This document shows, piece after piece, positions 9,936 through 19,234 of a stretch of DNA of 64,000 nt. The DNA is from Emcibacter sp. SYSU 3D8 (GTDB lineage Bacteria > Pseudomonadota > Alphaproteobacteria > SMXS01). The DNA lies in contig NZ_JBBYXK010000001.1 in assembly GCF_039655875.1 (NCBI RefSeq), positions 372,001 to 436,000 of the forward strand. Direction: 5' to 3'. Under the pieces are notes generated by a model. That model ran no database searches, had not been told where the DNA came from, and worked only from the letters and a program-made list of their open reading frames with translations. The number at the start of each line of letters is the position of its first letter. Position 1 is the first letter of the stretch. The translations under genes were made by a program, and so were the position numbers.

Positions 9936-10520
9936 CTACTGCTTCGGCGTGGAACCGGCGGCCGGCATGTTGAGCTTGATGCTCGGCATCTTCTGGTCCA
10001 GCTGCTGGATGACCTCGCGGGTCACGTCAGTCACCTGGCCGGTCGCCACGATCACGCTGCGGTCGAGGATCATGTTGGCGGCATACTTGCTCAGCACCGC
10101 CGTGTAGATCGGGTTGAGCGCCGACTGCAGATCGCGATCGGCATTACCGAGGGCAACCTGAACGCGGTTGGCCTTGTCCTGCAGGCTGTTGCGGCTGTCA
10201 GCAAACTGCTGGGCGGCTGCCTTGCGCTTTTCCTCGAAAGCAGCGTCGCTCAGGATCGCCTTCTGGCGGCTGAGTTCCTGCTCCGCATCAGCGGCCTGCT
10301 TTTCTAGTTTCTGCTTGTCGGTCTCGAGGTCGGCACGCAGGGTCTCCACCTGCCGTGCGAAATCCTTGCCCGCCAGCGAGGACTTCTGAACCTCGCGCAG
10401 ATCGACGACGATGATCTTGGCCACAGGGGCTTCCTGGGCCGAGGCGTAGGAGGCTGTACCAACCACGAACAAGGCGGCGGCGGCCGCCAGCCAGGTACGT
10501 GCGATATTCCCGTTTTTCAT
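9936..10520 (-). CDS. skp: OmpH/Skp-family periplasmic chaperone
   Basis: Holds unfolded outer-membrane proteins on the way to the BAM complex. 194 aa with a clear signal peptide (basic start MKNGNIARTW, hydrophobic core, cleavage after ASA before QEAPVA near residue 28). The mature part begins with the family strand IIVVDLREVQKSS and continues as a long charged coiled coil (about residues 55-125), which would form the tentacles of the Skp trimer. A Pro-rich C-terminal tail (PSIKLNMPAAGSTPKQ) is present. The start overlaps the bamA stop by one base (TAATG), so both are translated together. Confidence 0.93.
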   Translation of the reverse strand: MKNGNIARTWLAAAAALFVVGTASYASAQEAPVAKIIVVDLREVQKSSLAGKDFARQVETLRADLETDKQKLEKQAADAEQELSRQKAILSDAAFEEKRKAAAQQFADSRNSLQDKANRVQVALGNADRDLQSALNPIYTAVLSKYAANMILDRSVIVATGQVTDVTREVIQQLDQKMPSIKLNMPAAGSTPKQ

Positions 10521-12841
10521 TAGAATCTGGTCCCGACGTTGAATTGGAAGAACTGCGTTTGGTCGAAGCTTTCTTTGCGGATGGCTTTCGCGAAGTCGAA
10601 TCGAATGGGTCCGAAAGGCGATTTCCAGGAGAAGCCGATACCGGCTGACATCCGGATACTATCGGAGCCCAACACGACCTCGCACGTGCCTTGATCGTTG
10701 CAGAGCTGACCGTTCACTACGCCGTCGACACCAAAGAGCGTGCCGAAGTCGACGAAAGCGGAGGCTGTAATACCAAACTCTTCGACCGCGCCCAAGGGAA
10801 TAAACACTTCCACCGATCCGGCGAAGTAGGTGTTGCCGCCAAGGGCGTCCTGGCTGTTTCTCAGGCGGGCGCCGACGCCGGCCTGTTCGAAGCCGCGCAG
10901 GCGGGTGCCGCCAAGGAAATAGCGCTCGTTGATGCGGATATCCTGGCCCAGGCCGAAGATGTGGCCAGCCTCCAGCGACAGGTTGACGACCCAGTCATCG
11001 CCGATGAACAGCAGCGGATAGTACCAGTCGTAATTGAGGCGATTCCGCAGGTAGCGCGTGTTGCCGCCAAGGCCGGCAACGTCCTGCGAAAACACGATGT
11101 TAAAGCCGCGCGTCGGCTTGATGCGGTCATCCCGTACGTCATAGGCCAGCGTGAAGCCCACCGACGACGTGAGGAAGTTGCCCTCGTCGATGTAGAGGGA
11201 CTGGACGATATCGTTGCGGTCGGTGACCGAATCGTAGCGGAACTGGTAGCGCACGCCCATGGACAGATATTCGGTAATCGGGAACACGGCGCGCAGGTTC
11301 ACGCCGCTCGATCCCTGCGAGAACGAGCTTTCCTTGTAGTCGACCTTCCGATGGAACAGGTCGAAGCCTGCAGCCAGCGGCCGATCGAGGAAATACGGCT
11401 CGGTGAAGCCCAAATCGATCTGCTGCCGACGGCCCGATGCAGCCAGCGACAGGCGCAGGTCCTGGCCCTTGCCGAGCAGGTTGCGTTCGCGAATCGATAC
11501 TTCGCCGATCAGGCTTTCCGAAGAGGACACGCCAGCGCCGATCGACAACTCGCCGGTCGACTGCTCCTGCACGGTCGCCGTCAGCACCACGCGGTCGGGC
11601 GATGTGCCCTGCGCCTGGTCAATCTCGACGCCCTTTTCCTCGAAGTAGCCCAGGCCCTTCACACGTGTCTTGGTGCGGCGCAGCTTGGCGGTATTGAAGG
11701 CGTCGCCCTCGACCAGCCGGAATTCACGGCGAATCACCTTGTCCAGCGTGCGCGTGTTACCGACGATGTCGATGCGCTCCACATACACCCGCGGCGCATC
11801 GAGCAGCCGGTAGGTGATGGCGATGATCTTGTTTTCCTTGTCGCGGGTGATCTTGGGCCGGACGTTGACGAAGGCATAGCCGATCTTGCCGGCGGCCTCG
11901 GTGATCGCCTCGACGGTCTTCTCGATCTCCTGGGCGTTGTAGGTCTCGCCCTCTTCCGTCAGGACCAGACGGGTCAGTTGGGAGGGATCCAGATCCTCGA
12001 TTTCGGACTCCACCGCCACCTTGCCAACCTTGTAGATCGGCCCCTCTTCAAGGGTGATGGTGATGTAGAAATCCTCGCGGTCGCGGCCCAGTTCGGCCAC
12101 CGCTGAAATGGTGCGGAAATCGGCGAAACCGCGCTGCAGGTAGTACTGGCGCAGCAACTCACGATCGTACAGGAGGCGATCGGGATCATAGGTGTCGTTC
12201 GAAGTCAGGAAGCGCCACCAGCGGGCTTCCTTGGTCGCCACCTCGCCACGCAGGTCACCGTCCGAATACTTCTCGTTGCCGATGACGTTGATCCGGCGGA
12301 CCGTGGTTTTCTCGCCTTCACTGATCTCGTAGACCAGATTCACGCGGTTCTGGGGCAGTTCGATGATCTTGGGCTCGACGGTGGCGGCAAAGCGCCCGGA
12401 GCGGCGGTAGAGTTCGATCAGACGCTGGAGATCTGCCTGCACCTTGGCGCGGGTGAACACCGTACGCGGCTTGATCTGCAACTCCTGCCGGAGCTTGTCG
12501 TCGTCGAGCTTCTTGTTGCCGTCGAATGCGATGCGGTTGACGATGGGGTTTTCCACCACCGACACCAGCAACACGCTGCCCTGCAGGGCAATGCGTACGT
12601 CGGCAAACAGGCCGGTGCCGAACAGGCGCTTCAGTGACTGATCGACAACTTCAGCCTGATACCGGTCGCCGGGCGCGATCAGCAGATAGGACCGCACCGT
12701 ATCCGGCTCGATACGCTGATTGCCCTCGACCCGGATGGCCGACACGATACCACCGGTCTGTGCGTCCGCAGGCTGCGCCAGGGTGGAAACCAGCATCAGA
12801 GCTGCGGCGAACAGCCACGACTTAAAGGAGACCTGCCGCAT
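10520..12841 (-). CDS. bamA: Outer membrane protein assembly factor BamA
   Basis: Omp85 insertase that folds beta-barrel proteins into the outer membrane. 773 aa with a signal peptide ending near ADA before QTGGIV. Five POTRA domains fill about residues 30-350 (IRVEGNQRIEPDTVRSYL is POTRA1; VERIDIVGNTRTLDKVIRRE is POTRA5). The 16-strand barrel follows, with the conserved loop-6 motif LRGFEQAGVG and a C-terminal aromatic residue (NVGTRF) as expected for a BAM-recognised strand. Preceded by rseP with a 28-base gap and followed by skp with overlap. Confidence 0.96.
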   Translation of the reverse strand: MRQVSFKSWLFAAALMLVSTLAQPADAQTGGIVSAIRVEGNQRIEPDTVRSYLLIAPGDRYQAEVVDQSLKRLFGTGLFADVRIALQGSVLLVSVVENPIVNRIAFDGNKKLDDDKLRQELQIKPRTVFTRAKVQADLQRLIELYRRSGRFAATVEPKIIELPQNRVNLVYEISEGEKTTVRRINVIGNEKYSDGDLRGEVATKEARWWRFLTSNDTYDPDRLLYDRELLRQYYLQRGFADFRTISAVAELGRDREDFYITITLEEGPIYKVGKVAVESEIEDLDPSQLTRLVLTEEGETYNAQEIEKTVEAITEAAGKIGYAFVNVRPKITRDKENKIIAITYRLLDAPRVYVERIDIVGNTRTLDKVIRREFRLVEGDAFNTAKLRRTKTRVKGLGYFEEKGVEIDQAQGTSPDRVVLTATVQEQSTGELSIGAGVSSSESLIGEVSIRERNLLGKGQDLRLSLAASGRRQQIDLGFTEPYFLDRPLAAGFDLFHRKVDYKESSFSQGSSGVNLRAVFPITEYLSMGVRYQFRYDSVTDRNDIVQSLYIDEGNFLTSSVGFTLAYDVRDDRIKPTRGFNIVFSQDVAGLGGNTRYLRNRLNYDWYYPLLFIGDDWVVNLSLEAGHIFGLGQDIRINERYFLGGTRLRGFEQAGVGARLRNSQDALGGNTYFAGSVEVFIPLGAVEEFGITASAFVDFGTLFGVDGVVNGQLCNDQGTCEVVLGSDSIRMSAGIGFSWKSPFGPIRFDFAKAIRKESFDQTQFFQFNVGTRF

Positions 12842-12869
12842 CTCGTTACTCGACCATCCTGTTAGGCTC

Positions 12870-13970
12870 TTATGATTGAATTCTGGACACCATGCCGATG
12901 AGGTCGTTCCAAGTGACGACGACCATCAACAGCAACACAAGCGCCATTCCCACGCGGAATCCATACTCTTGGACCCTCTCGCCCAGGGGACGACCGCGAA
13001 CGGCTTCAAAGGCATAATAGAGAAGATGCCCGCCGTCCAGCACGGGAATCGGAAACAGGTTGATCAGCCCCAGATTGATGGAGAGAGCGGCGGTCAACAT
13101 CAGCAGCCCAAGCAGGCTGGATTGCGCCACGGAACCGGAAACCTCGGCGATCTTCAGCGGCCCTCCGAGATCCTTGACCGACCGCTCGCCGCCGATCATC
13201 TCGCCAACGACATGAAGAATCATGAACACGTTGTCGCGGACCTCGACACCCGCGTACCACACGGCATCCGCCAGACCGCGCTTGATCAGCCCCGGATGCT
13301 CATTGACGATGCCGAGCCGGCCCATTTTGGAGGATTGCTCGACCACGGTCGCGGGAATCGCCTGCAGGACCAGGGTTTCGCCGCCGCGCCGGACCGTCAC
13401 GTCAAGCGGCTTGTCGGCGTTGAGTATGATCTGATTGCGCAGTTGCTCGAACGATTCAATCTCGCGGGATCCGACCTGGACCACGCGGTCTCCCGCCTTG
13501 AAGCCGGCTTTCTCCGCCCGCGATCCCTCGACGACCTGGTCAATCACCGGCGGGCTGAACTGCTGCCCGACGGCCATGAACATCCCGGTGAAGATGACCA
13601 GGGCGAGCAGGAAGTTGGCCGCAGGGCCGGCGGCGACAACGGCGGCACGCTGATACAGGGGGCGGAAATGGAAGCAATCGCGGCGCTCGGCCTCGCTCAT
13701 ATGCCTCAGTTCATCCGACTGGTTGCTGGCGCCCGAGGCGTCACCGTAGAACTTCACGTAGCCGCCCAGGGGGATGGCGGAGATACGCCATTCGATGCCG
13801 TGCCGATCCTTGCGGCTCCACAGCGAAGGACCGAAGCCGATGGAGAATACGTCGACGCGTATGCCAAAGCGGCGCGCGACCCAGAAATGACCAAGCTCGT
13901 GAAAAAATACCAGCGCGGAGAACACCGCGATGAACGCAACAGCCGACGTGCCTACGAACGGAATATCCAT
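12870..13970 (-). CDS. rseP: RseP-type site-2 intramembrane metalloprotease
   Basis: Zinc protease that cleaves anti-sigma factors or signal-peptide remnants within the membrane. 366 aa. The zinc motif HELGH lies near residue 25 within the first transmembrane helix, and the second active-site motif NLFPIPVLDGGHLL near residue 310. One PDZ domain is visible between them (GSRAEKAGFKAGDRVVQVGS), against two in E. coli RseP, which is usual for alphaproteobacteria. Lies between dxr (26-base gap) and bamA. Confidence 0.94.
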   Translation of the reverse strand: MDIPFVGTSAVAFIAVFSALVFFHELGHFWVARRFGIRVDVFSIGFGPSLWSRKDRHGIEWRISAIPLGGYVKFYGDASGASNQSDELRHMSEAERRDCFHFRPLYQRAAVVAAGPAANFLLALVIFTGMFMAVGQQFSPPVIDQVVEGSRAEKAGFKAGDRVVQVGSREIESFEQLRNQIILNADKPLDVTVRRGGETLVLQAIPATVVEQSSKMGRLGIVNEHPGLIKRGLADAVWYAGVEVRDNVFMILHVVGEMIGGERSVKDLGGPLKIAEVSGSVAQSSLLGLLMLTAALSINLGLINLFPIPVLDGGHLLYYAFEAVRGRPLGERVQEYGFRVGMALVLLLMVVVTWNDLIGMVSRIQS

Positions 13971-13996
13971 CTAACTCTTTGCTGCTGCGGGGAACT

Positions 13997-15175
13997 TCAG
14001 GCCAGCATTGCGGTAGCGAGCGACCTGGCCTGGCTGTCGATCTGCTCTAGGTCATCCCAGCTCCGGAGCGGCATGGCACCCATCCGATCCAACACCTTCT
14101 CAACGATTGTCGGGATTTCCAGGAAGGCGACGCGCTCCTGCAAGAACCCCTCCACGGCGACCTCGTTTGCTGCGTTCAGGATAGTAGGTGCGGCCCCCCC
14201 GCTTTGCAAGGCTTCGCGCGCCAGACGGAGCGCCGGGAAGCGGCCGAGGTCCGGAGACTCGAAGTCGAGACGCCCCACTTCCCCAAGGTCGAGCCGATTG
14301 ACCGGCGTCACCATCCGGTCGGGCCAGGCGAGCGCGTGCGCGATGGGCGTGCGCATGTCGGGCGAGCCAAGCTGGGCCAGCACCGAGCCATCGACATATT
14401 GAACCATGCTGTGGATGACCGACTGTGGATGCACCAGCACTTCGATCTGGTCGACACCCACCGGAAACAGGTGATAAGCCTCGATCGCCTCAAGGCCCTT
14501 GTTCATCAACGTCGCCGAATCGACCGAGATCTTGGCCCCCATGGACCAGTTCGGATGTTTCACCGCCTGAGCCGGCGTGACCCGGGACATCGCGTCGCGG
14601 GTGAAAGTCCGGAACGGGCCGCCCGATGCGGTTAGGATGATCTTCTCGACCCGTTCGGCGTGGTCGAAATCAAACACCTGGAAAATGGCGTTATGCTCGG
14701 AATCGACCGGCAGCAATGTGGCGCCGGACTTGGTCACGTCGCGGGTGAACAGTTCACCGGCACAGACCAGACATTCCTTGTTGGCCAGGGCCACGGTCGC
14801 GCCGCGGCGGACAGCGGCAAGGGTCGGCCACAAGCCCGCCGAGCCGACGATGCCGGCCATCACCCAGTCGGAGGCCAGGCTGGCCGCCTCGACAAGCCCC
14901 TGCGGGCCGGCGAGCACCGAGATATTCGTGCCGGCCAGCGCTTCCTTGAGCGCCTGATACATGGCCGGATCGGCGATCGCCACGACACGCGGATGGTACT
15001 GGCGCGCCTGCTCGGCAAGCAGCGCCACGTTCGTGTTGGCGGTCAGCGCGACGACATCGTAGGCGTCAGGATCGCGGGACACGAGGTCGAGCGTGCTGAG
15101 GCCGATGGACCCCGTCGAGCCCAGCAGGCTCAGCGTACGGGGAAGAACTGCCGGCTTGTTGAGGGGTTCAGCCAT
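13997..15175 (-). CDS. dxr: 1-deoxy-D-xylulose 5-phosphate reductoisomerase
   Basis: Makes 2-C-methyl-D-erythritol 4-phosphate from DXP with NADPH, the committed step of the non-mevalonate isoprenoid pathway. Start chosen at ATG 15175 (MAEPLNKPA), which overlaps the cdsA stop by 8 bases; the open frame extends further but only through cdsA sequence. 392 aa. Visible motifs: NADPH-binding LGSTGSIGLSTLDLV, catalytic LLPVDSEHNAIFQ, ASGGPFRTF, and HPNWSMGAKISVDSATLMNK. Sits with uppS, which consumes the product of this pathway. Confidence 0.97.
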   Translation of the reverse strand: MAEPLNKPAVLPRTLSLLGSTGSIGLSTLDLVSRDPDAYDVVALTANTNVALLAEQARQYHPRVVAIADPAMYQALKEALAGTNISVLAGPQGLVEAASLASDWVMAGIVGSAGLWPTLAAVRRGATVALANKECLVCAGELFTRDVTKSGATLLPVDSEHNAIFQVFDFDHAERVEKIILTASGGPFRTFTRDAMSRVTPAQAVKHPNWSMGAKISVDSATLMNKGLEAIEAYHLFPVGVDQIEVLVHPQSVIHSMVQYVDGSVLAQLGSPDMRTPIAHALAWPDRMVTPVNRLDLGEVGRLDFESPDLGRFPALRLAREALQSGGAAPTILNAANEVAVEGFLQERVAFLEIPTIVEKVLDRMGAMPLRSWDDLEQIDSQARSLATAMLA

Positions 15176-15980
15176 TTGTAAAGGCACCGAATTCACGCAA
15201 GAGGATAATGGAGAGCGCGACGAGCGGCGCGGTGAAAACCAGGCTGTCGACACGGTCGAGGACACCGCCATGGCCAGGAATGATGTTGCCGCTGTCCTTG
15301 ACGTTGAATCGGCGCTTGATGGCGGACTCCCCGATATCGCCGACTTGTGACAGTCCGGCCAGCACAAAGCCTACCAAGAACTGCACGAAAGGATAGCCGA
15401 AAGCGGCGGCCTCGCCGCCCGCGAGGCTTGCGAATACCACCGAGAGCACCCCCGCCGTGACGCAGCCACCGGCAAGGCCCGACCATGTCTTGTTGGGGCT
15501 GAGGCGCGGCGCCAGCTTTGGTCCGCCCACCCGCGAACCGACCAGGTAGGCGCCCGTATCGGACGCCCAGATCACCAGCAGCAGCCACAACACCAGCAGG
15601 AAGCCACCCCATTCTCGCAGCCAGAGCAGCGACAGGCCGGCGACGCCGAGATAGAGCAACCCGGTGACGGGCCAGGCCAGCGGCCAGCGGCGGATCAGTG
15701 CGACCGCTGCGGCAAGCGCGGCGCCCGCCACGACGAAGGCCAGCGCCAGCCGCCCCCCGACGTCCTGCAGCGCCATGCAGGCGAGCGCCAGGCTCACGCC
15801 GTTGACGATCGTCAGGGCCGCATGCGCCGAACCCGTGATCCGGTTCCATTCGACGGTCGCGTAAACCGCGACCACCAGGATCACCGCGGTGAACCACCAG
15901 CCGCCCGCCCAGGCCGCGCCAAGAGCGACGGGCGCCATAACCAGCGCCGATCCGGTGCGAACGAGTAAGCGGCTGGCCAA
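15168..15980 (-). CDS. cdsA: Phosphatidate cytidylyltransferase (CDP-DAG synthase)
   Basis: Makes CDP-diacylglycerol for phospholipid synthesis; polytopic inner-membrane enzyme. 270 aa from a TTG start at 15980, with GAGGA nine bases upstream on the minus strand; no ATG gives the conserved N-terminus. Several hydrophobic helices run through the protein and the CdsA signature is near residues 165-200: ASDTGAYLVGSRVGGPKLAP and LSPNKTWSG. Cytoplasmic C-terminal signature QVGDIGESAIKRRFNVKD and GVLDRVDSL are also intact. Located between uppS (27-base gap) and dxr (8-base overlap). Confidence 0.94.
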   Translation of the reverse strand: MASRLLVRTGSALVMAPVALGAAWAGGWWFTAVILVVAVYATVEWNRITGSAHAALTIVNGVSLALACMALQDVGGRLALAFVVAGAALAAAVALIRRWPLAWPVTGLLYLGVAGLSLLWLREWGGFLLVLWLLLVIWASDTGAYLVGSRVGGPKLAPRLSPNKTWSGLAGGCVTAGVLSVVFASLAGGEAAAFGYPFVQFLVGFVLAGLSQVGDIGESAIKRRFNVKDSGNIIPGHGGVLDRVDSLVFTAPLVALSIILLREFGAFTNG

Positions 15981-16007
15981 TCAGGTAAATCCTCGCACGG
16001 GCCGCGC

Positions 16008-16745
16008 TCAGGGGCCCGACGTCGCGCCGAAGCGCCTGTCTCTCGCGTTGAAGGTGTCGATGGCCTTCATCAGCGATTGCTTGTCGAAATCCGGCCAATA
16101 GACATCCATAAACAGCAATTCGGCATAGGCCGACTGCCAAAGCATGAAATTGCTGAGCCGCTGCTCGCCGCTGGTCCGGATCAACAGATCGGGATCGGGC
16201 ATGCTTTCGGTGTAGAGGAAGCGCGAGAACATGCCCTCGTCAATCTCGTCGAGGTCGAGGTCGCCCCGCTTGTGAGCCGCGGCAATCAGCCGCGCGGCAT
16301 TCACGATCTCGGCCTGCGCGCCATAGCTGATGGCGATGGTCAATGTCAGGCCCGCATTCAGCTTGGTGCGGGATTCGCCCTCCTGAATCAGCGCGCAAAT
16401 ATCGTCCGAGAGCTTGCTTCGGTCGCCGATGATCTTGAGCCTGACGTCATTCTTCGCCAGTTCGGCGATCTCACGGCGCAGATATAGACGCAGGAGCCCC
16501 ATGAGGTCGTCGACTTCGGACGCCGGCCGTTTCCAGTTCTCCGAGGAAAACGCGAACAGCGTCAGGTAGGACACGCCCAGTTCGCGGCAGCTTTCTACCG
16601 AACGCCGCACCGCCTCGGCACCCTGACGGTGCCCGGCGATGCGTGGCAAGCCACGGGCCTTCGCCCAACGTCCATTGCCATCCATGATGATGGCGATATG
16701 CGTCGGGATGACGTTGGGAAGCTGTTGCGGCAAGACGTCCAGCAT
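16008..16745 (-). CDS. uppS: Isoprenyl transferase (undecaprenyl diphosphate synthase)
   Basis: Cis-prenyltransferase that elongates FPP to undecaprenyl diphosphate, the lipid carrier for cell-wall precursors. 245 aa. Family regions: HIAIIMDGNGRWAKARG (region I, catalytic Asp) with GHRQGAEAVRRSVE, TLFAFSSENWKRP, and the C-terminal DLLIRTSGEQRLSNF and ELLFMDVYWPDF. Begins 3 bases after the frr stop, so frr and uppS are one transcript. Confidence 0.96.
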   Translation of the reverse strand: MLDVLPQQLPNVIPTHIAIIMDGNGRWAKARGLPRIAGHRQGAEAVRRSVESCRELGVSYLTLFAFSSENWKRPASEVDDLMGLLRLYLRREIAELAKNDVRLKIIGDRSKLSDDICALIQEGESRTKLNAGLTLTIAISYGAQAEIVNAARLIAAAHKRGDLDLDEIDEGMFSRFLYTESMPDPDLLIRTSGEQRLSNFMLWQSAYAELLFMDVYWPDFDKQSLMKAIDTFNARDRRFGATSGP

Positions 16746-16748
16746 GGG

Positions 16749-17312
16749 CTAAACCTGCATGATCTCCTTTTCCTTGCTCGCGAGCATCTCGTCGATCTTT
16801 CCGACCATCTTGTCGGTCATCTCCTGGATCTCGTCCGCATAGAGCTTGTGATCATCCTGACTGATCTCGCTGGCCTTTTCGAGGCGCTTGAGCAGATCCA
16901 TGCCGTCTCGGCGCACATTGCGTACCGCCACCTTGGCCTGTTCCGCGTAGCGGCCGGCAACCTTCGACAGCTCGGTGCGGCGCTCCTCGTTCAATTCCGG
17001 GATCGGTATCCGGATCAATGTCCCGTCCGGGGACGGATTCAGCCCCAGGCCCGAATTGCGGATCGCCTTGTCGACCGAGGACACATTCGCCTTGTCCCAG
17101 ACCTGCACGGTGATCATGCGCGATTCCGGCACGCTGACCGTGCCGACCTGATTGATCGGCATGGTTGAGCCGTAGACATCCACAACGATGGGATCCAGCA
17201 GCGAGGCGGAGGCACGCCCGGTGCGCAATCCGCCAAATTCACTAGACAGCACATCAAGCGCACCCTTCATGCGGCGCTCGATGCTGTTCAGATCGATATC
17301 TTCCTCAGCCAT
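16749..17312 (-). CDS. frr: Ribosome recycling factor
   Basis: Splits the post-termination ribosome together with EF-G. 187 aa, standard length. It shows the characteristic [24 protein letters not shown] opening (core [14 protein letters not shown]), [33 protein letters not shown] and the long three-helix bundle ending in [19 protein letters not shown]. Eight bases separate it from pyrH, the order pyrH-frr-uppS being conserved widely. Confidence 0.97.
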   Translation of the reverse strand: MAEEDIDLNSIERRMKGALDVLSSEFGGLRTGRASASLLDPIVVDVYGSTMPINQVGTVSVPESRMITVQVWDKANVSSVDKAIRNSGLGLNPSPDGTLIRIPIPELNEERRTELSKVAGRYAEQAKVAVRNVRRDGMDLLKRLEKASEISQDDHKLYADEIQEMTDKMVGKIDEMLASKEKEIMQV

Positions 17313-17320
17313 GACGACCC

Positions 17321-18040
17321 CTATTTGCCAATCGTGGTGAACGTGCCCTGCCCCGAAAGCACCCGGGCCAGGCCACCCGGATCCTGGATCGAGAACACCA
17401 GGATGGGGATTTCATTCTCGCGGGCCAGAGATACTGCCGACGCATCCATCACTTTAAGATCGTTCGATAACACCTCGAGATAATTAAGGTGTGTGTGATA
17501 GATCGCATCCGGATCCTTTTTCGGATCGGCGGAATAGACGCCGTCGACCTGCGTGCCTTTCAGCAATGCATCACAGCGCATCTCCGCGGCGCGCAAGGCA
17601 GCCGCCGTATCCGTGGTAAAGAACGGATTGCCGGTGCCGGCGGCGAAGATCACCACCCTGCCCTTTTCCATGTGCCGGATGGCGCGCCGGCGGATATAGG
17701 GTTCGCAGACGCTCGACATCGGAATCGCCGATTGCACCCGCGTCGCCATGCCCTTGTTTTCCATGATGTTCTGCATGGCCAGCGCATTCATGACGGTTGC
17801 CAGCATGCCGATCTGGTCGGCGCTGGCCCGGTCCATGCCCTGGGCGGCGCCAGAAAGGCCGCGGAAAATGTTGCCGCCGCCGACCACCAGACACACCTGG
17901 ATACCCGAGGCGACCACCGCCATGACGTCATCAGCGATCCGGTCCACCGTGGCAAGGTCGATGCCGTAGGCGCCATCGCCCATCAGGGCCTCGCCCGAAA
18001 CCTTCAACAGGACACGGCGATATGGACCTGGCGTACCCAC
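17321..18040 (-). CDS. pyrH: Uridylate kinase (UMP kinase)
   Basis: Phosphorylates UMP to UDP; bacterial hexameric amino-acid-kinase fold. 239 aa from a GTG start at 18040 with AAGGGG upstream at a 6-base spacing. Motifs: [14 protein letters not shown] at the N-terminus, [31 protein letters not shown], and [20 protein letters not shown]. The 182 bases between tsf and pyrH hold a hairpin, so pyrH may start a new transcript or be attenuated. Confidence 0.97.
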   Translation of the reverse strand: MGTPGPYRRVLLKVSGEALMGDGAYGIDLATVDRIADDVMAVVASGIQVCLVVGGGNIFRGLSGAAQGMDRASADQIGMLATVMNALAMQNIMENKGMATRVQSAIPMSSVCEPYIRRRAIRHMEKGRVVIFAAGTGNPFFTTDTAAALRAAEMRCDALLKGTQVDGVYSADPKKDPDAIYHTHLNYLEVLSNDLKVMDASAVSLARENEIPILVFSIQDPGGLARVLSGQGTFTTIGK

Positions 18041-18168
18041 AGTTTTCCCCTTCTTGCGTCAAGGCGCACGCTCGCGCCGACCAGCGGCGCGCACCTTACA
18101 ACAACTCCGCCGGGCAACTGTAGCCCGTATTGCGGGTTTGTGTCGAAATAGGCGTGCAGCGGGGTCCG

Positions 18169-18192
18169 GCTCCGGGCGATGTTGCCCGGAGC
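18169..18192 (-). terminator. Hairpin between tsf and pyrH
   Basis: Perfect 9-bp inverted repeat GCTCCGGGC / GCCCGGAGC with a 6-base loop, 31 bases past the tsf stop on the minus strand. It has no T-tract, so it could be a weak terminator, an attenuator or an mRNA end protector rather than a full stop. Confidence 0.45.
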
Positions 18193-18222
18193 GAACCTTG
18201 CCCGATACCAGCGAGTGTTGGC

Positions 18223-19146
18223 TCAGCCGGCCATGCTGGCGACTTCGGCGGCGAAGTCGCCTTCGTCCTTTTCGATACCCTCGCCCAGCACGAAGCGGAC
18301 GAAACCGGTCACCTTCACGTCGGTGCCCAGTTCCTTGGCGAGGTTGGCGACGACCTTGTCGATCTTGCTCTCGCCATCGATCACCCAGGTCTGGGACAGC
18401 AGCACGACTTCCTCGAAGAACTTGCGCATGCGGCCATCGACCATCTTCTCGATGATCTCCTCGGCGCGGCCGGACTCGCGCGCCTGCTGCACGAGAACCT
18501 GACGCTCGCGGGCAACAAGATCCGCATCCAGATCGTCCGTCGAAATCGACTGCGGCGCAGCTGCGGCGATGTGCATGGCCAACTGACGGCCGAAGGCCTC
18601 CAGCTTGGCCGTGTCGCCGGCGGATTCGAGCGCCACGATGACGCCGATCTTGCCCAGGCCCGGCGCGGCGGGATTGTGGACATAGGACGCGACAACGCCC
18701 TGGTTGACCTTCAGCGCGGCCATGCGGCGGATCGCCATGTTCTCGCCGATGGTGGCGATCAGGTGGGTCAATTGCTCAGCGACCGTGCGGCTCTCGTTCG
18801 GAAAGCCGCTGGCGATCACCGTGTCCTGGTTGCCTTCATTGGCCAGCGCCAGATCGGCGACGGTCTTGACGAACGCCTGGAACGTATCGTTGCGGGCAAC
18901 GAAATCCGTTTCCGAGTTCACTTCGGCCATAGCGCCGGAATTGCCGCCGACGCTGACGCCGATAAGACCTTCGGCTGCGACACGGCCGGACTTCTTCGCG
19001 GCGGCGGCCAGTCCCTTCTGGCGCAACCAGTCGACGGATGCCTCGACGTCACCCGAATTCTCGGTCAGCGCCTTCTTGCAATCCATCATGCCGGCGCCGG
19101 TTTTCTCGCGAAGCTCCTTGACGAGGGCAGCGGTAATTTCAGCCAT
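18223..19146 (-). CDS. tsf: Translation elongation factor Ts
   Basis: Exchanges GDP for GTP on EF-Tu. 307 aa. Features seen: N-terminal UBA-like module [20 protein letters not shown] with [20 protein letters not shown], the conserved [11 protein letters not shown] in the core, and a dimerisation/coiled-coil region in the C-terminal half containing RPVLGEGIE-like [14 protein letters not shown]. Transcribed after rpsB with an 88-base gap that contains a hairpin. Confidence 0.97.
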   Translation of the reverse strand: MAEITAALVKELREKTGAGMMDCKKALTENSGDVEASVDWLRQKGLAAAAKKSGRVAAEGLIGVSVGGNSGAMAEVNSETDFVARNDTFQAFVKTVADLALANEGNQDTVIASGFPNESRTVAEQLTHLIATIGENMAIRRMAALKVNQGVVASYVHNPAAPGLGKIGVIVALESAGDTAKLEAFGRQLAMHIAAAAPQSISTDDLDADLVARERQVLVQQARESGRAEEIIEKMVDGRMRKFFEEVVLLSQTWVIDGESKIDKVVANLAKELGTDVKVTGFVRFVLGEGIEKDEGDFAAEVASMAG

Positions 19147-19182
19147 GGTTCTTCCTTCCTGCGAACGGGTCCTGGTGACAAA

Positions 19183-19206
19183 GGGGGGCCGTTTTTAGCG
19201 GCCCCC
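19183..19206 (-). terminator. Attenuator-like hairpin between rpsB and tsf
   Basis: GGGGGCCG (19184-19191) pairs with CGGCCCCC (19199-19206) across a 7-base loop. On the minus strand it is 28 bases past the rpsB stop and is followed by CCTTTGTC, a short T run. It could reduce read-through so that S2 is made in excess over EF-Ts. Confidence 0.6.
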
Positions 19207-19234
19207 GTTGGTATTCAATGAACGCGGGCGGCGC

